A stretch of 59,629 nt of DNA from UBA1231 sp045123185 (GTDB lineage Bacteria; Bacillota_I; Bacilli_A; ML615J-28; CAG-313): the NCBI GenBank assembly GCA_045123185.1, contig JBGVIL010000167.1:1-59629 (forward strand), in the 5' to 3' direction. Shown one piece after another: positions 37,104 to 47,021 of this stretch. The notes beneath the pieces were generated by a model, which was not told the DNA's origin, did no database searches, and saw only the letters and a list, made by a program, of their open reading frames with translations. A program made the position numbers and the translations under genes. Positions within the stretch are counted from its first letter, which is position 1, and each line of letters starts with the position of its first letter.

Positions 37104-37145
37104 TATTTATACAAAACTATTATTATAAAACTATTATTTTTTCAT

Positions 37146-38099
37146 TTAAAATGGAAGATCTTCATCATCTTCAATAAAAGATACCTTATTACCACTAAAA
37201 GTCTCAGGAATAGCCTCAAAATCACTTGTATCAGCCTTTATTGCTTCAGCATCTGCTTTAATTTGTTTTCTTTTTTCAAGTTCGTTAAAATCAACATATC
37301 CACCATTTTCTTTATCATAAGTTGGTATTCCACCTTCAAGTATTATTTGCATGAAATCATATGGTTTTGTTGCATATACATTAGTCCATTCTTTTTCATC
37401 ATTAATCCAAGCCATTGCTTTATTAATATCTTCTGAAAGTGGTGTTTTATCATCATCATCTGTAATATTAATTACAGTTCTTCCTTGTGAATCTTTTGTA
37501 ATAACAAGATTTAAATCTTTACCATTATTTAAATCAAATATATTATAAGTTTCACCTTTTGATTGTGCTTTAGCAAGTCTCATTTTAAAAATTGAGTATA
37601 TTTTATCAAATATACCATCACCTTTAAGTGAATGTGAAAATTTCCAAAATTTTACACCATCTTCTTCTTTACCTCTTTCAATACATCTAACAATATACAT
37701 TTTTTTTGGAAGATTATTTTTCATAATTTCCTTGTAATTGTTTTTTTCTGCTTCATCAATTGTTGAGTTTCTTAATTCACTTGCTTTTTTTGCCATTTCA
37801 CAAAATGGGCATTTATCACCTAATTTGTTTTTAATTGGGCATGGGTATGATTTCCATCCACTTGGAGATACTTTTTCGTTTACACGAACTTGATGGAAAT
37901 AGACTTCATGAAAAACTTCTGTAGCATCCTTATCAAAAGGAAGAAGTCTGATAGTCATTTCTTTAGAAGACTGGTTTGGAGACAGTCTAGTTTGTAGATA
38001 GTTTTTTTCATCAAAAACTTTTTGTGTAGGTTTGATTTCATTACGTTCTTTTTGAGCAATAATTGAATCAATGCTGATGTTTACATTAAAATTTGACAT
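37146..38099 (-). CDS. Single-stranded DNA-binding protein, T4 gp32-like
   Basis: 317 aa. The zinc motif keeps the gp32 spacing: C87, C97 and C100 (YPCPIKNKLGDKCPFC), with an upstream His (H64 or H69) as fourth ligand. MTIRLLPFDKD and KKMYIVRCIERGKEEDGVKF match the OB-fold core. The C-terminus is acidic (SFIEDDEDLPF), the usual protein-recruitment tail. The N-terminal residues form the cooperativity arm. It is first in a unit with uvsX behind a host-type promoter, as expected for a middle gene expressed in large amounts. Confidence 0.92.
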   Translation of the reverse strand: MSNFNVNISIDSIIAQKERNEIKPTQKVFDEKNYLQTRLSPNQSSKEMTIRLLPFDKDATEVFHEVYFHQVRVNEKVSPSGWKSYPCPIKNKLGDKCPFCEMAKKASELRNSTIDEAEKNNYKEIMKNNLPKKMYIVRCIERGKEEDGVKFWKFSHSLKGDGIFDKIYSIFKMRLAKAQSKGETYNIFDLNNGKDLNLVITKDSQGRTVINITDDDDKTPLSEDINKAMAWINDEKEWTNVYATKPYDFMQIILEGGIPTYDKENGGYVDFNELEKRKQIKADAEAIKADTSDFEAIPETFSGNKVSFIEDDEDLPF

Positions 38100-38190
38100 A
38101 AAATTATAAAAATTAAAATATAAAAATTAAATTAAAAAATTAAAATAAACTAATTTTAATGATTAATATTATCATTTAATTAGTTTAATA

Positions 38191-38222
38191 CAAAAGTATA
38201 TAAAAAAAGTTAAAAATACAAA
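38191..38222 (-). promoter_or_regulatory. Bacteroidota-type promoter for gp32-like and uvsX
   Basis: Minus-strand TTTG (38219-38222), 20-base spacer, TACTTTTG (38191-38198). The predicted leader is about 85 bases. Confidence 0.78.
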
Positions 38223-38235
38223 TTTTTTATTAAAA

Positions 38236-38265
38236 AACTAAGGAAATTTTAACATTTCCTTAGTT
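38236..38265 (-). terminator. Terminator after the Met/Gly-rich protein gene
   Basis: 11-bp stem AACTAAGGAAA / TTTCCTTAGTT with T run on the minus strand. It separates this unit from the gp32 promoter only 14 bases away. Confidence 0.8.
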
Positions 38266-38317
38266 TAATATGAGAAATTAATAAATAATAAAAAAATTAA
38301 AAAAAAACTATGAAAAA

Positions 38318-39130
38318 TTATAAATTAAAAATCTTTTTAATATCTTGCATCATATCATCATCAATATCAAATGAATTTTCTATGACTTTATCATCAAAAT
38401 TATCAACATCACTATTTGTTATTTCATATTCTTGTGATGTTGGTATTGAATTATTTGCAATTGCTGAATAATTTCCATTTGGGTCAATTCCTTTTCCATT
38501 CCAATAATCTTTTGGATTAACATTAAATGGGTATGAATCTAATGAACGCAAATTAAGTTTTTCAGTTTGTGTTGGATTTCTTTTTTCAAATTCTTGTTTA
38601 AATTTTGCTATTTCTTGATTATTAGCATCAATCATTGATTCCATTTTATTAATTGATTGCATTAATGCTTCTAATTTTGAATCAAACCCTTCAAGATTTT
38701 GTCCAACTAAATTAACCTTATCATTCATTTTTTCTTGTGCATTGGTTAATTCTTCAACATCAATAACTTCTTCATTTTCTTCTTCACCCATCATTGGGTT
38801 ATCCATTGGTGGCATATCGTCCATACCCATATCATTACCCATCATCTGGTCATCCATTGGTTGTTGTTCATCACCCATCATTGGGTCTTGTGAATTCATA
38901 TCACCACCCATATTATTATTCATTGGGTCTTGTCCTTGTTGTTCACCACCCATCATTGGGTTGTTCATTGGTTGTTGACCACCCATATCTCCACCCATCA
39001 TTGGGTCATTGTTCATATCTTGTTCATCATCTTCTTCAAGTGATGATGGAACATATGTAAATTCACATAATCTCATGAACTGCTTATGGGCTTCATATAA
39101 ATTATTTTCTTTTAGGTATTTCTTGTTCAT
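38318..39130 (-). CDS. Hypothetical protein with Met-Gly-Asn-Pro repeats, 270 aa
   Basis: N-terminal 45 residues (NNLYEAHKQFMRLCEFTYVP) are ordinary. Residues about 42-115 are imperfect repeats of the type NPMMGGEQQGQDPMNN and MMGDEQQPMDDQMMGNDMG. Then comes a coiled coil (about 120-185, AQEKMNDKVNLVGQNLEGFD) and an acidic C-terminus (NSFDIDDDMMQDIKKIFNL). The order of flexible linker plus coiled coil plus acidic tail resembles scaffold or core proteins, but no family match is recognised. It is last in the four-gene unit starting at the 40543 promoter. Confidence 0.65.
   Translation of the reverse strand: MNKKYLKENNLYEAHKQFMRLCEFTYVPSSLEEDDEQDMNNDPMMGGDMGGQQPMNNPMMGGEQQGQDPMNNNMGGDMNSQDPMMGDEQQPMDDQMMGNDMGMDDMPPMDNPMMGEEENEEVIDVEELTNAQEKMNDKVNLVGQNLEGFDSKLEALMQSINKMESMIDANNQEIAKFKQEFEKRNPTQTEKLNLRSLDSYPFNVNPKDYWNGKGIDPNGNYSAIANNSIPTSQEYEITNSDVDNFDDKVIENSFDIDDDMMQDIKKIFNL
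38780..39010 (-). repeat. Degenerate tandem repeat coding for MMG-type units
   Basis: The plus strand shows many copies of cccatcattgggt spaced irregularly (for example near 38788, 38873, 38949 and 38993). They encode PMMG/DPMMG units and create open antisense frames that are not genes. Confidence 0.75.
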
Positions 39131-39149
39131 TTGTTTATGTGTTTTTATA

Positions 39150-39452
39150 TTAATCTCTTAATAATTCTCTATTATCTTCAGTTAAAATAATTTTATTGGT
39201 TTCTACCTTTTCAATTAAGCCTTTATCTTTCTTAATTCTTTTAACTTTTACTTCTTGTTCTAAAATTTGGTTTGCCAATTCAATTTTTTCTTTTGTATCC
39301 ATAACATCTATTGTTTTTTCTTCTTTGTTATTATTTTCAATATTTATATTGATTTCTTCATTTTGAAGTTCATTAAATTCTTTAACTACTATAGGTTTAT
39401 TTCTAAACTTTGTTCGTCTTTCTTGTATTTTTTTTGTAATGAAACGTCTCAT
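39150..39452 (-). CDS. Hypothetical protein, 100 aa
   Basis: Highly charged, lysine- and glutamate-rich, mainly helical protein without a recognised family. It starts MRRFITKKIQERRTKFRNK and contains EINIEN-type acidic runs in the middle. It is third in the four-gene unit running from 40510 to 38318. Its leader on the minus strand has GATATTTATG about 20 bases before ATG, so it may also have its own start of transcription. Confidence 0.55.
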   Translation of the reverse strand: MRRFITKKIQERRTKFRNKPIVVKEFNELQNEEININIENNNKEEKTIDVMDTKEKIELANQILEQEVKVKRIKKDKGLIEKVETNKIILTEDNRELLRD

Positions 39453-39485
39453 TATAATATATTTTAAACATAAATATCACTAATC

Positions 39486-39896
39486 TTATAAAATAGTGCT
39501 TTTATCTTCAATTTTATTGAGTTTTTCAATAACAAGTTGACCATTAGTTTGAATAATAATCATTCCTTTGTATTTTTCCCATTCTAATTGATATTCTTTA
39601 TTAATTTCACCATTTTCTTTTTCGATTAACTTATTTAATGCATTAATTGAAAATAAACAACCATTTTTTAAATGTAAAACTGTTGATTTTTTAATATTTT
39701 TCAAATATTTTTCTTTATCATATGTTTTAAAAGTTACAATATATTCATATTTGTTACTATCAATTGAATAAATATGAACTTTTTCATATGGAATACGGAA
39801 TTTATTCTTTAAAAATTCTAAAAATGACAATATTCTATTTTTCTTTACAAAAGTACCAATAATATGTGACTTTTGAACAACATTATTATTCTCCAT
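39486..39896 (-). CDS. Hypothetical protein, 136 aa
   Basis: Compact mixed alpha/beta protein. Notable segments are YEYIVTFKTYDKEKYLKNIK and STVLHLKNGCLFSINALNKL, which suggest a conserved globular fold, but I cannot assign a family. It begins two bases after the preceding gene's stop and is clearly co-translated with it. It has no membrane or metal-binding features. Confidence 0.6.
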   Translation of the reverse strand: MENNNVVQKSHIIGTFVKKNRILSFLEFLKNKFRIPYEKVHIYSIDSNKYEYIVTFKTYDKEKYLKNIKKSTVLHLKNGCLFSINALNKLIEKENGEINKEYQLEWEKYKGMIIIQTNGQLVIEKLNKIEDKSTIL

Positions 39897-39898
39897 TA

Positions 39899-40510
39899 TT
39901 AATTTTCTATGTTTAGATACATGAAGTATGGTATTAAATACTTCTTATTTATTATTAATTTTTTAATTTTATAATTTAAAAATGAATCATTAGTATAAAT
40001 GATATTATTTTTATTTGTTTTTAACTTATTTAAAATTTTATCACTTGATAAACCAATATAATTAATTATATCTAATGATAATCCTATGATATTTTTATTA
40101 TCATAAAAAACATAAATCATATTTTTACTAAAATAAATATAATTTTTATTACTAGAATATAATAATATATTATATAATTTTTTAAATTTATTATATTTTA
40201 TATTTAATATATTAATATAATAATATTTTATATTATTATATATATTATTAATTATAAAATTATAAAAATTATTAATATCTCTTTCATGGTCATTTCTCTT
40301 TTCTGTTTTTGAAAAAGTCCAAAAAACACCTTCATCAAGTTGTTTATTTAAAATATCAAAATTTTCAACCAATGATTTTGCTTCATTATACCCTATAACA
40401 AGAAATGGTTTTGTTGGGTCATCAATTTCTTCTAAATCTTTAACAACACCAACAAAATCCATTGTCTCTTTTATTTTTCTCTTTGATACAATATAACCTA
40501 TTTTTTTCAT
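39899..40510 (-). CDS. Hypothetical protein, 203 aa
   Basis: The N-terminal 85 residues (KKIGYIVSKRKIKETMDFVG, then PFLVIGYNEAKSLVENFDIL) look like a folded domain containing an EKRNDHERDINNF segment. The rest is extremely Ile/Asn/Tyr/Lys-rich (INILNIKYNKFKKL), an AT-drift composition. I chose ATG 40510 (MKKIGY) over ATG 40525, because the latter lies within a few bases of the predicted transcript start. It is first in its unit. No function is recognised. Confidence 0.6.
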   Translation of the reverse strand: MKKIGYIVSKRKIKETMDFVGVVKDLEEIDDPTKPFLVIGYNEAKSLVENFDILNKQLDEGVFWTFSKTEKRNDHERDINNFYNFIINNIYNNIKYYYINILNIKYNKFKKLYNILLYSSNKNYIYFSKNMIYVFYDNKNIIGLSLDIINYIGLSSDKILNKLKTNKNNIIYTNDSFLNYKIKKLIINKKYLIPYFMYLNIEN

Positions 40511-40542
40511 ATATAAACAAAACAATTTTATCTAATTTGTTA

Positions 40543-40574
40543 CAAAAATATATATAATTTTATTAAAAAACAAA
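40543..40574 (-). promoter_or_regulatory. Bacteroidota-type promoter for the 40510-38318 unit
   Basis: Minus-strand TTTG (40571-40574), 20-base spacer, TATTTTTG (40543-40550). The unit ends at the terminator at 38236-38265. It sits between the hub gene stop and the first gene. Confidence 0.75.
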
Positions 40575-40591
40575 ATATTCTTTAACAAATT

Positions 40592-43500
40592 TTAACCTTC
40601 TTGTGAATCTGGCCATCTAAAAATCTTAAATGGTCTACCTTCATCACCATAACACCATGCTGTATTTGCAGCAAAGTCTGAATACCATTTTTTATCACCT
40701 TCATGATAAATTTGTATATGACCATGAGGATGAACATCATCACATGCAATTACTGAAATATCACCATTCTTTGGTGTAAAGCCATTTAATTCTTTACTAA
40801 AACCACTATATACTTCACGAAATCCCCATGTTGGTAAAAAATTAACATAAACACATGCAGATTCAGGTCTAGACGCATCTATTACTTCTTTTGAGTTATT
40901 ACTACATTGTTGCATTGCAGTTCTAACATATTTAGCACAATGTTTATAAGTACCTGGTGCATTTTCTTTAGCATATTCAGCAACTTCAGATGGGTAGTAT
41001 TCAGTTATTTTGCCACTAGGTTTAAATTGATTTGCTTTATTATCACTACCTTTCCAACTATAACCACCACTCATAACAGTATTTACACTATTACCACAAG
41101 ATAATAATTCATGTAAACATAATATGTTATTAACAGTATTTTGCCAATCTTTAGGTTGTTTTGATATTAATCCATTAAAATTCTTACAATCATTTTTAAA
41201 ATCAACTTGATTTAAATTACTAATACTATTACCATATTTTTTCTTTAATGTTTTATAAAAATTTTCATTAAGGTTTTCATATTGGTTTAATGGAATTAAT
41301 TTTTCACCACTACCTAATTTACAAATTGCTATAACCTTACCATTTTCAGTACCGTTATCTTGATTTTTAGCAATAACTTTAATTTTATAAGGATATTCTT
41401 TTCCATCATTCTTAACTAACCAACCAACTTCTTTAACATACTCATAATATGTATTTACAATTATATCAAATACATTAACTAACCCACTTAATGGTGAACA
41501 AGTTATAAAGAAACTATCTTTATTAACATTTGATTCTTCAAGTGTTAAATTTTCAATATTTATAACTCTTGATGTATTAATTGTTTGTTTAATAGCATTA
41601 AATAAACCTTCTGCTAAATCAGATGTTTTTGAATCAACACTTTTAGTTTTAATTGGTACTTCAGTCCAATGTTCCTTACCAATTGTACCATCAAATCCAC
41701 CAACAAATACATGACCTGGAGCACGTTCTGCTGTATCATGTTGTGCCAAATATTCACTCTTTGTTTGCCACCATCCATCTTTAGGTTCTTCATTTTCACC
41801 TTTTGTTCTAGATGTATCATAACCATTTGTAGTACAATATCCATCCATTGCTTTTAAATCATGTTCAGTCAATTGTTTTGGTGTTGTCATACCATTTTGT
41901 TTACCATTATCCATAATAGGTATTGAACGATTAATTCTTGTTGTTTCACCTTTTAAAATTATAGGATAATTTGTAAATATTTTTTTAACAGAATTAACAA
42001 ATTTTTTATCAGTTGATGAACCAACTTCATGCTGTTTTGGTTTAAACATTTTAGTTAAGTCTTTACCATAATGCATAAAACGATTAAATAAAACAGTAAC
42101 AACTAAATCAACACCTAATTGGTTTTGATTATTTGCTTCTTTTTGTGCAACTCCAGCAAAGAAATTTAACATTTTACTATTCATTACACTATCTAAAACA
42201 TGGTCAGTACTAGTAAAATTATATTTCTTAATAAACTCACCAACTGTCATATTTAATTCTTCCTCACTTAATGGTGGTTCACAATTAACCAATGGATTAA
42301 AGAATTTATATTCACAATTATTTGTAACATCAGCAATTTGATTCTCAACTGTTTCTTTTGATTCAAATGGTGCAACTTCATTATTTTGTTTTGATACAAA
42401 ACACTTTTCAACAAAATGTTGACTAGTTGCTGACATTCTTGTACCAACAAATGTTGTTTCCATATTTCCAGGTACAATTCTATGTTGTACTTTTTGTATT
42501 AAATATGTTCCTCTAAATAATGGTATATTTAATAAATTAAAACACATTAATGGTTGAATCCAAGCACATCCCATCATTTTAACAGTACAAGTATATGAAT
42601 TATTTGCATATATTGTATATAAATCTTGTCCTAATACCGTTACATTTTTACCATTTTCACCTTTATTACCATGCATTGTTGCAATTTCAAATTGTGCTTT
42701 TAATGCATGTTCAGTAACCATTGGACTATCCATTGAAACACTAATATCTTTAAAATATGATTGATATTGTTTACCATAAGACACTCCAAATGCTGGTATT
42801 TTATATCCAGTTGCTTCTGTTTTAGTTGTAATTGGTTTAGGTAATTCATCATACATTTCAGTAGCAATATCAAAACTATCATTATTATAATACCCATCAT
42901 CCATATTTAATTTAGATGAATATTCATATGTATACATAATAATGAAACTTGGATGAAACTTCTTTTCAGGATACATTATCTTTTCATATGGGATAGGCTT
43001 AAATAAATTTTTCATATTATTCATTGCTTTATCATTATTGCACATATCCATAAAGTTTTGAACAGTATAAAAACCAAATTGATTTGTTGCATAAGCCTTT
43101 GATATAAATGATAATAATGAATATGAATGTTCTCTTTGTGAATATATAATATCACTACTAAAATTAATAATATTCAATTTAGCCTTTTGACCAATCATAT
43201 TATAGAATGAATCAATAAAATACCAATTTTTTGTATAAAAATTAGAATATGACCAATAATCTTCATTATTACCACTCAACCATTTATCCCATAAAACTTT
43301 TAAATATCTATATAATTCAATCTTAATATTTTTATCAGTCTCAACTGGTTTTACATTAGGAACTCCACCACTTTCTTTTTTATCATTCTCATATTGTTTC
43401 TTTAATTCATTTAAAAAAGAATCCAAATATATTGACATTTTTGAACTTAATACATTAAATGTTTTTGTATTATCAATTAAATTTAAATTAGTTGTCTTAA

Positions 43501-46500
43501 TTAACATACAAGGTTTAACATATTGATTAACAAAATCATTTAATACTATTGATGTTTCTCTATTCCATAATTTTAATTTCTTTTCATTACCAACAAAACT
43601 TATATAATTTTCATAAAATGTATGACTTAACCTTTGTGATAAATAAGTTTCAATATTAAAAATACCTTTATCATTTAATGGTTTATAGTCACAAACAGTT
43701 TTAAAATTATAATTACAATTATGTAATATTTCACCAATTTCTGTAATAAAATCAGAAACTAATGTATTATTTACTGTTTTAATTTCAAATGCTTGCTGAT
43801 ATTTCTTAAAATCATTTTCAACCCATTCAATAAATTCTTTAATTAAAGAATTTTTAATTGGATGTTGTAATTTAAATAAATTACCCCATATGTTTTCACC
43901 ATGAATAATTGTTTGTGTTTTAGTTCGTGGCACTAAATTATCATGGAAATATATAATTTCATTATCTTGTTCATATCTATACAAATAAGCACCAATTAAT
44001 AATACAGCAAAATAAGGAACTAAATTAAAATGTTTTTTATTATTTAATAAATTATCAACAACTTTTTCAAAATGAAAACCACCCCAATCACTACGTTTAA
44101 AATCATACCAAGCAGAATCATATGCCTTTAATGTTTCCAAAAATAACAATGCTTTACCATAATTTGATGATTGATTATAATATTCTTCTTGTCCAAATAA
44201 TGAATAATCTTCAGTTAAATTACCATTTTTAATACCATAAAATGAAATATATGTAAATGTATTTACATAACTAATTTCACTAGCAACTGATGTTTCTTTA
44301 TTTCTTTTAATTGTTTCACTTGTTGAACCATCATGATTTTTTATTGTATTAAAATCAATAATACCTTTACCACTACTAAATGCATTTGAATTTCTTGCTT
44401 GTTCATTTGTTGGTAAAAATGGTGGTAATAAATATGTATTTTCTTCACATGCAAATGTTATATTTTTATCACTTGATGCTCTAAATGTTTTACAAAATCT
44501 TACATCATTTATAAAATAATCATCACAATAATCTTCAATATCATATTTAATACCCAAATCATCAACATATTTAAATGTTTCACCATTAACTTTCATTGAT
44601 GATTCATATAACTGATATTTAGTATATTGTTTGTCAATTTTAAATAATATATTACTTTCACTATTAGATAATTCATATTTATCTCTTAAAAATTCATCAC
44701 CATTAGGTAATTGACCATTACCTAATTGTTTCTGTATGTTATCCCATTCAATGTTTTTAATTGGTAATAATTGAGTATTACCTACTTTATATAAATTTAA
44801 TTGATAGTTTGAACCAACTTTTTTAATAAAATTAACTGAAGCAACATCATTATGTAAATCCCATTTCCAATAGTTTTCATTAATTTTTAACTGTTTAATA
44901 TCTTTATTGTTTATATTTAATAAAGCATTAATTATATCATTTGATTTAATTACACCATTTATTATTTTTTCTTTAAATGTTGAATTTGGATTTGGAAAAT
45001 CATTAATAAAGTTAATAGCATCAGCAGCACCCATTTTAGAAACATCATTACATACATCATTAGTACCAAATATATTAAACATTCTAATACCTAATTTACC
45101 AATAAAATCAGATATTACATTAAAATCAATGTTTTTACCAAATGGTTTTTCATTAACAACAATATCTAATGGTGTTAATGGTATTCTCATGTTTAAATTA
45201 ATTTCATTTGTATAACCATCAACTTCTTTTAACTCACTAACAACTTCATTCATTTTGTCAGCAATTTTATTTGTTGCTTCTAATAAGCCTTCAACTAAAT
45301 TTACTTCAGGTTGATTATAACCATCTAACATATCACCTAACCAACCATTAACTGTTTTAGTAATACCACTTTCAGTTATTGCTGTATCAATTCTAGGAAA
45401 TGGCGGTACTTTAGAATTATTAAATTTAACATCTGAAGTATTCATTCCTAAACTAGATGGTGTTCTTTCTCTAGAACCAACTTCACTACCACAAGCATAA
45501 ATACAATGTATTAATGTATCTAAATGAGCCATTAATATACTAGTAATATTTTCTACAGTTGGTTGAAAACCTAAATGTTGATTTATAACCTTATCAGTTT
45601 CTTCAGCAAGTTTTTGTTGAACTTCTTCAACATTATTCTTATTTGTTTTATTTAAATCTTTTAATATTGTTACAAATGATGAATTATCATAAAATTGAGC
45701 ATATTTATACCCCATTGTTTCAAATGTACCTAATATATTTTTATATTGGCTTTTTTGTAATGCTTCTTGTAAATTAGCATTACTCAATGGTATAAATGTA
45801 AATTTATTAAAACTAGGTGGTACTTGTATTGCATTTGGAAAATTATTATTATAATCTTTTATTGTACTTTCTAATCTACTATATTTTTCATTTAAATCAG
45901 TAAAACTAAATGATTTTTCATCAATTTTATCAACAGTATTTAATAATAAAAATGATTTAGTACCATTGTGTGGTATAGGATTTTTATCATCACCATTGAG
46001 TTTTAATTCTTTTAACTTATCTAATAATGCAATATAATAATCTTCAAAATCCCTTTCAATTGCATCAATATATTTACCCTCATCATCTAATTTCTTTGCT
46101 TTAATAGCAATTTCATTATCATTTGATATTCTACCAATATCTTCTTTAATATTCTTAATTTTACTAATAATATCTAAGAATGTTGGCATTTCTTTATGGT
46201 CAACAATGAATTTTGTTTTTTTCATTTTTTCCCAATATTTAGCACCAACATATTCACAATAAGGTGCTGCTACCAATGCATTCATTGTAATATCATTTAA
46301 TAATGAATAAGAATACCCAACAAAACGTGCTGTTGCTCCAAAATTACCAGTTTGACATTCAAAATTTGCACGGAAATCAGCGCAACATAATTCATATGAT
46401 GCAGGCTCACCATAAAAACCTTTTACCATTAATCTAAATTTTGGATATGGAAATGTAAAAAAACATTTAAAAAATGAACCAGCAATATCAGGGTCTGCTA

Positions 46501-47017
46501 ACCCACTAGCACCACCATCACTAACACCACGATGTCTTAATTCTTCTTGTCCAAATAAAGACATACCCCTAATATCAGTAAATTGTATTGTAACCTCTGG
46601 AACCGCATAATTATTATATGATATATCAATTGAATTAATACCAAAACATTCATGTGTTCCATGTTGAACCATATCTTCATATGTTCCAAAATCAGTAGGT
46701 TCTGTTGATAACCAATTTAATGATGATTTAGTTTTACCACCACTAGTTGTATATGTAAAATCCTTCCCACTATTAAAACTAACAGTACCATTTGTTGATG
46801 ACCAACTAAATAATATTGTTTTGGAATCAGTTTCACTACATGACCCATTACTTCTTTCAGTAATTTCAACTTCCAAATCAACAGTAATACAATAATCCTC
46901 TAAATTAGGTGAAAATTCAACATGTTTATTTAAAGGATTTTTATGTTCATCAATTATATCAATTCCACTATTAGTGTAATTAGGTTCTATATATAAAACG
47001 TTTGAATGTGTTGCCAT
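40592..47017 (-). CDS. Giant baseplate hub protein with SleB-like and CHAP-like cell-wall hydrolase domains, 2141 aa
   Basis: The N-terminal 250 residues and the region about 1390-1530 (MGCAWIQPLMCFNLLNIPLF, YLIQKVQHRIVPGNMETTFV) resemble gp27/gpD-type hub proteins, which form the base of the tail tube. Residues about 1600-1690 (FFAGVAQKEANNQNQLGVDL, then VLFNRFMHY) look like a SleB/hydrolase-2 lytic domain with the catalytic Glu near 1627. The last 120 residues are CHAP-like, with Cys2027 in HCAKYVRTAM and His2100 in HPHGHIQIYH. The enzyme would open peptidoglycan during injection, the role of T4 gp5. It is flanked by the gp53-like gene five bases upstream. The function of residues 250-1390 is unknown. 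Confidence 0.78.
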   Translation of the reverse strand: MATHSNVLYIEPNYTNSGIDIIDEHKNPLNKHVEFSPNLEDYCITVDLEVEITERSNGSCSETDSKTILFSWSSTNGTVSFNSGKDFTYTTSGGKTKSSLNWLSTEPTDFGTYEDMVQHGTHECFGINSIDISYNNYAVPEVTIQFTDIRGMSLFGQEELRHRGVSDGGASGLADPDIAGSFFKCFFTFPYPKFRLMVKGFYGEPASYELCCADFRANFECQTGNFGATARFVGYSYSLLNDITMNALVAAPYCEYVGAKYWEKMKKTKFIVDHKEMPTFLDIISKIKNIKEDIGRISNDNEIAIKAKKLDDEGKYIDAIERDFEDYYIALLDKLKELKLNGDDKNPIPHNGTKSFLLLNTVDKIDEKSFSFTDLNEKYSRLESTIKDYNNNFPNAIQVPPSFNKFTFIPLSNANLQEALQKSQYKNILGTFETMGYKYAQFYDNSSFVTILKDLNKTNKNNVEEVQQKLAEETDKVINQHLGFQPTVENITSILMAHLDTLIHCIYACGSEVGSRERTPSSLGMNTSDVKFNNSKVPPFPRIDTAITESGITKTVNGWLGDMLDGYNQPEVNLVEGLLEATNKIADKMNEVVSELKEVDGYTNEINLNMRIPLTPLDIVVNEKPFGKNIDFNVISDFIGKLGIRMFNIFGTNDVCNDVSKMGAADAINFINDFPNPNSTFKEKIINGVIKSNDIINALLNINNKDIKQLKINENYWKWDLHNDVASVNFIKKVGSNYQLNLYKVGNTQLLPIKNIEWDNIQKQLGNGQLPNGDEFLRDKYELSNSESNILFKIDKQYTKYQLYESSMKVNGETFKYVDDLGIKYDIEDYCDDYFINDVRFCKTFRASSDKNITFACEENTYLLPPFLPTNEQARNSNAFSSGKGIIDFNTIKNHDGSTSETIKRNKETSVASEISYVNTFTYISFYGIKNGNLTEDYSLFGQEEYYNQSSNYGKALLFLETLKAYDSAWYDFKRSDWGGFHFEKVVDNLLNNKKHFNLVPYFAVLLIGAYLYRYEQDNEIIYFHDNLVPRTKTQTIIHGENIWGNLFKLQHPIKNSLIKEFIEWVENDFKKYQQAFEIKTVNNTLVSDFITEIGEILHNCNYNFKTVCDYKPLNDKGIFNIETYLSQRLSHTFYENYISFVGNEKKLKLWNRETSIVLNDFVNQYVKPCMLIKTTNLNLIDNTKTFNVLSSKMSIYLDSFLNELKKQYENDKKESGGVPNVKPVETDKNIKIELYRYLKVLWDKWLSGNNEDYWSYSNFYTKNWYFIDSFYNMIGQKAKLNIINFSSDIIYSQREHSYSLLSFISKAYATNQFGFYTVQNFMDMCNNDKAMNNMKNLFKPIPYEKIMYPEKKFHPSFIIMYTYEYSSKLNMDDGYYNNDSFDIATEMYDELPKPITTKTEATGYKIPAFGVSYGKQYQSYFKDISVSMDSPMVTEHALKAQFEIATMHGNKGENGKNVTVLGQDLYTIYANNSYTCTVKMMGCAWIQPLMCFNLLNIPLFRGTYLIQKVQHRIVPGNMETTFVGTRMSATSQHFVEKCFVSKQNNEVAPFESKETVENQIADVTNNCEYKFFNPLVNCEPPLSEEELNMTVGEFIKKYNFTSTDHVLDSVMNSKMLNFFAGVAQKEANNQNQLGVDLVVTVLFNRFMHYGKDLTKMFKPKQHEVGSSTDKKFVNSVKKIFTNYPIILKGETTRINRSIPIMDNGKQNGMTTPKQLTEHDLKAMDGYCTTNGYDTSRTKGENEEPKDGWWQTKSEYLAQHDTAERAPGHVFVGGFDGTIGKEHWTEVPIKTKSVDSKTSDLAEGLFNAIKQTINTSRVINIENLTLEESNVNKDSFFITCSPLSGLVNVFDIIVNTYYEYVKEVGWLVKNDGKEYPYKIKVIAKNQDNGTENGKVIAICKLGSGEKLIPLNQYENLNENFYKTLKKKYGNSISNLNQVDFKNDCKNFNGLISKQPKDWQNTVNNILCLHELLSCGNSVNTVMSGGYSWKGSDNKANQFKPSGKITEYYPSEVAEYAKENAPGTYKHCAKYVRTAMQQCSNNSKEVIDASRPESACVYVNFLPTWGFREVYSGFSKELNGFTPKNGDISVIACDDVHPHGHIQIYHEGDKKWYSDFAANTAWCYGDEGRPFKIFRWPDSQEG

Positions 47018-47021
47018 AAAT

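Noticed and set aside
38742..39060. Plus-strand frames over the Met/Gly repeat gene
   Set aside because: They come from the tandem repeat being open in several frames. Their composition is low-complexity and they have no promoter.
42268..42900. Short minus-strand frames inside the hub gene
   Set aside because: They are alternative frames of a continuous 2141-codon gene without start signals.
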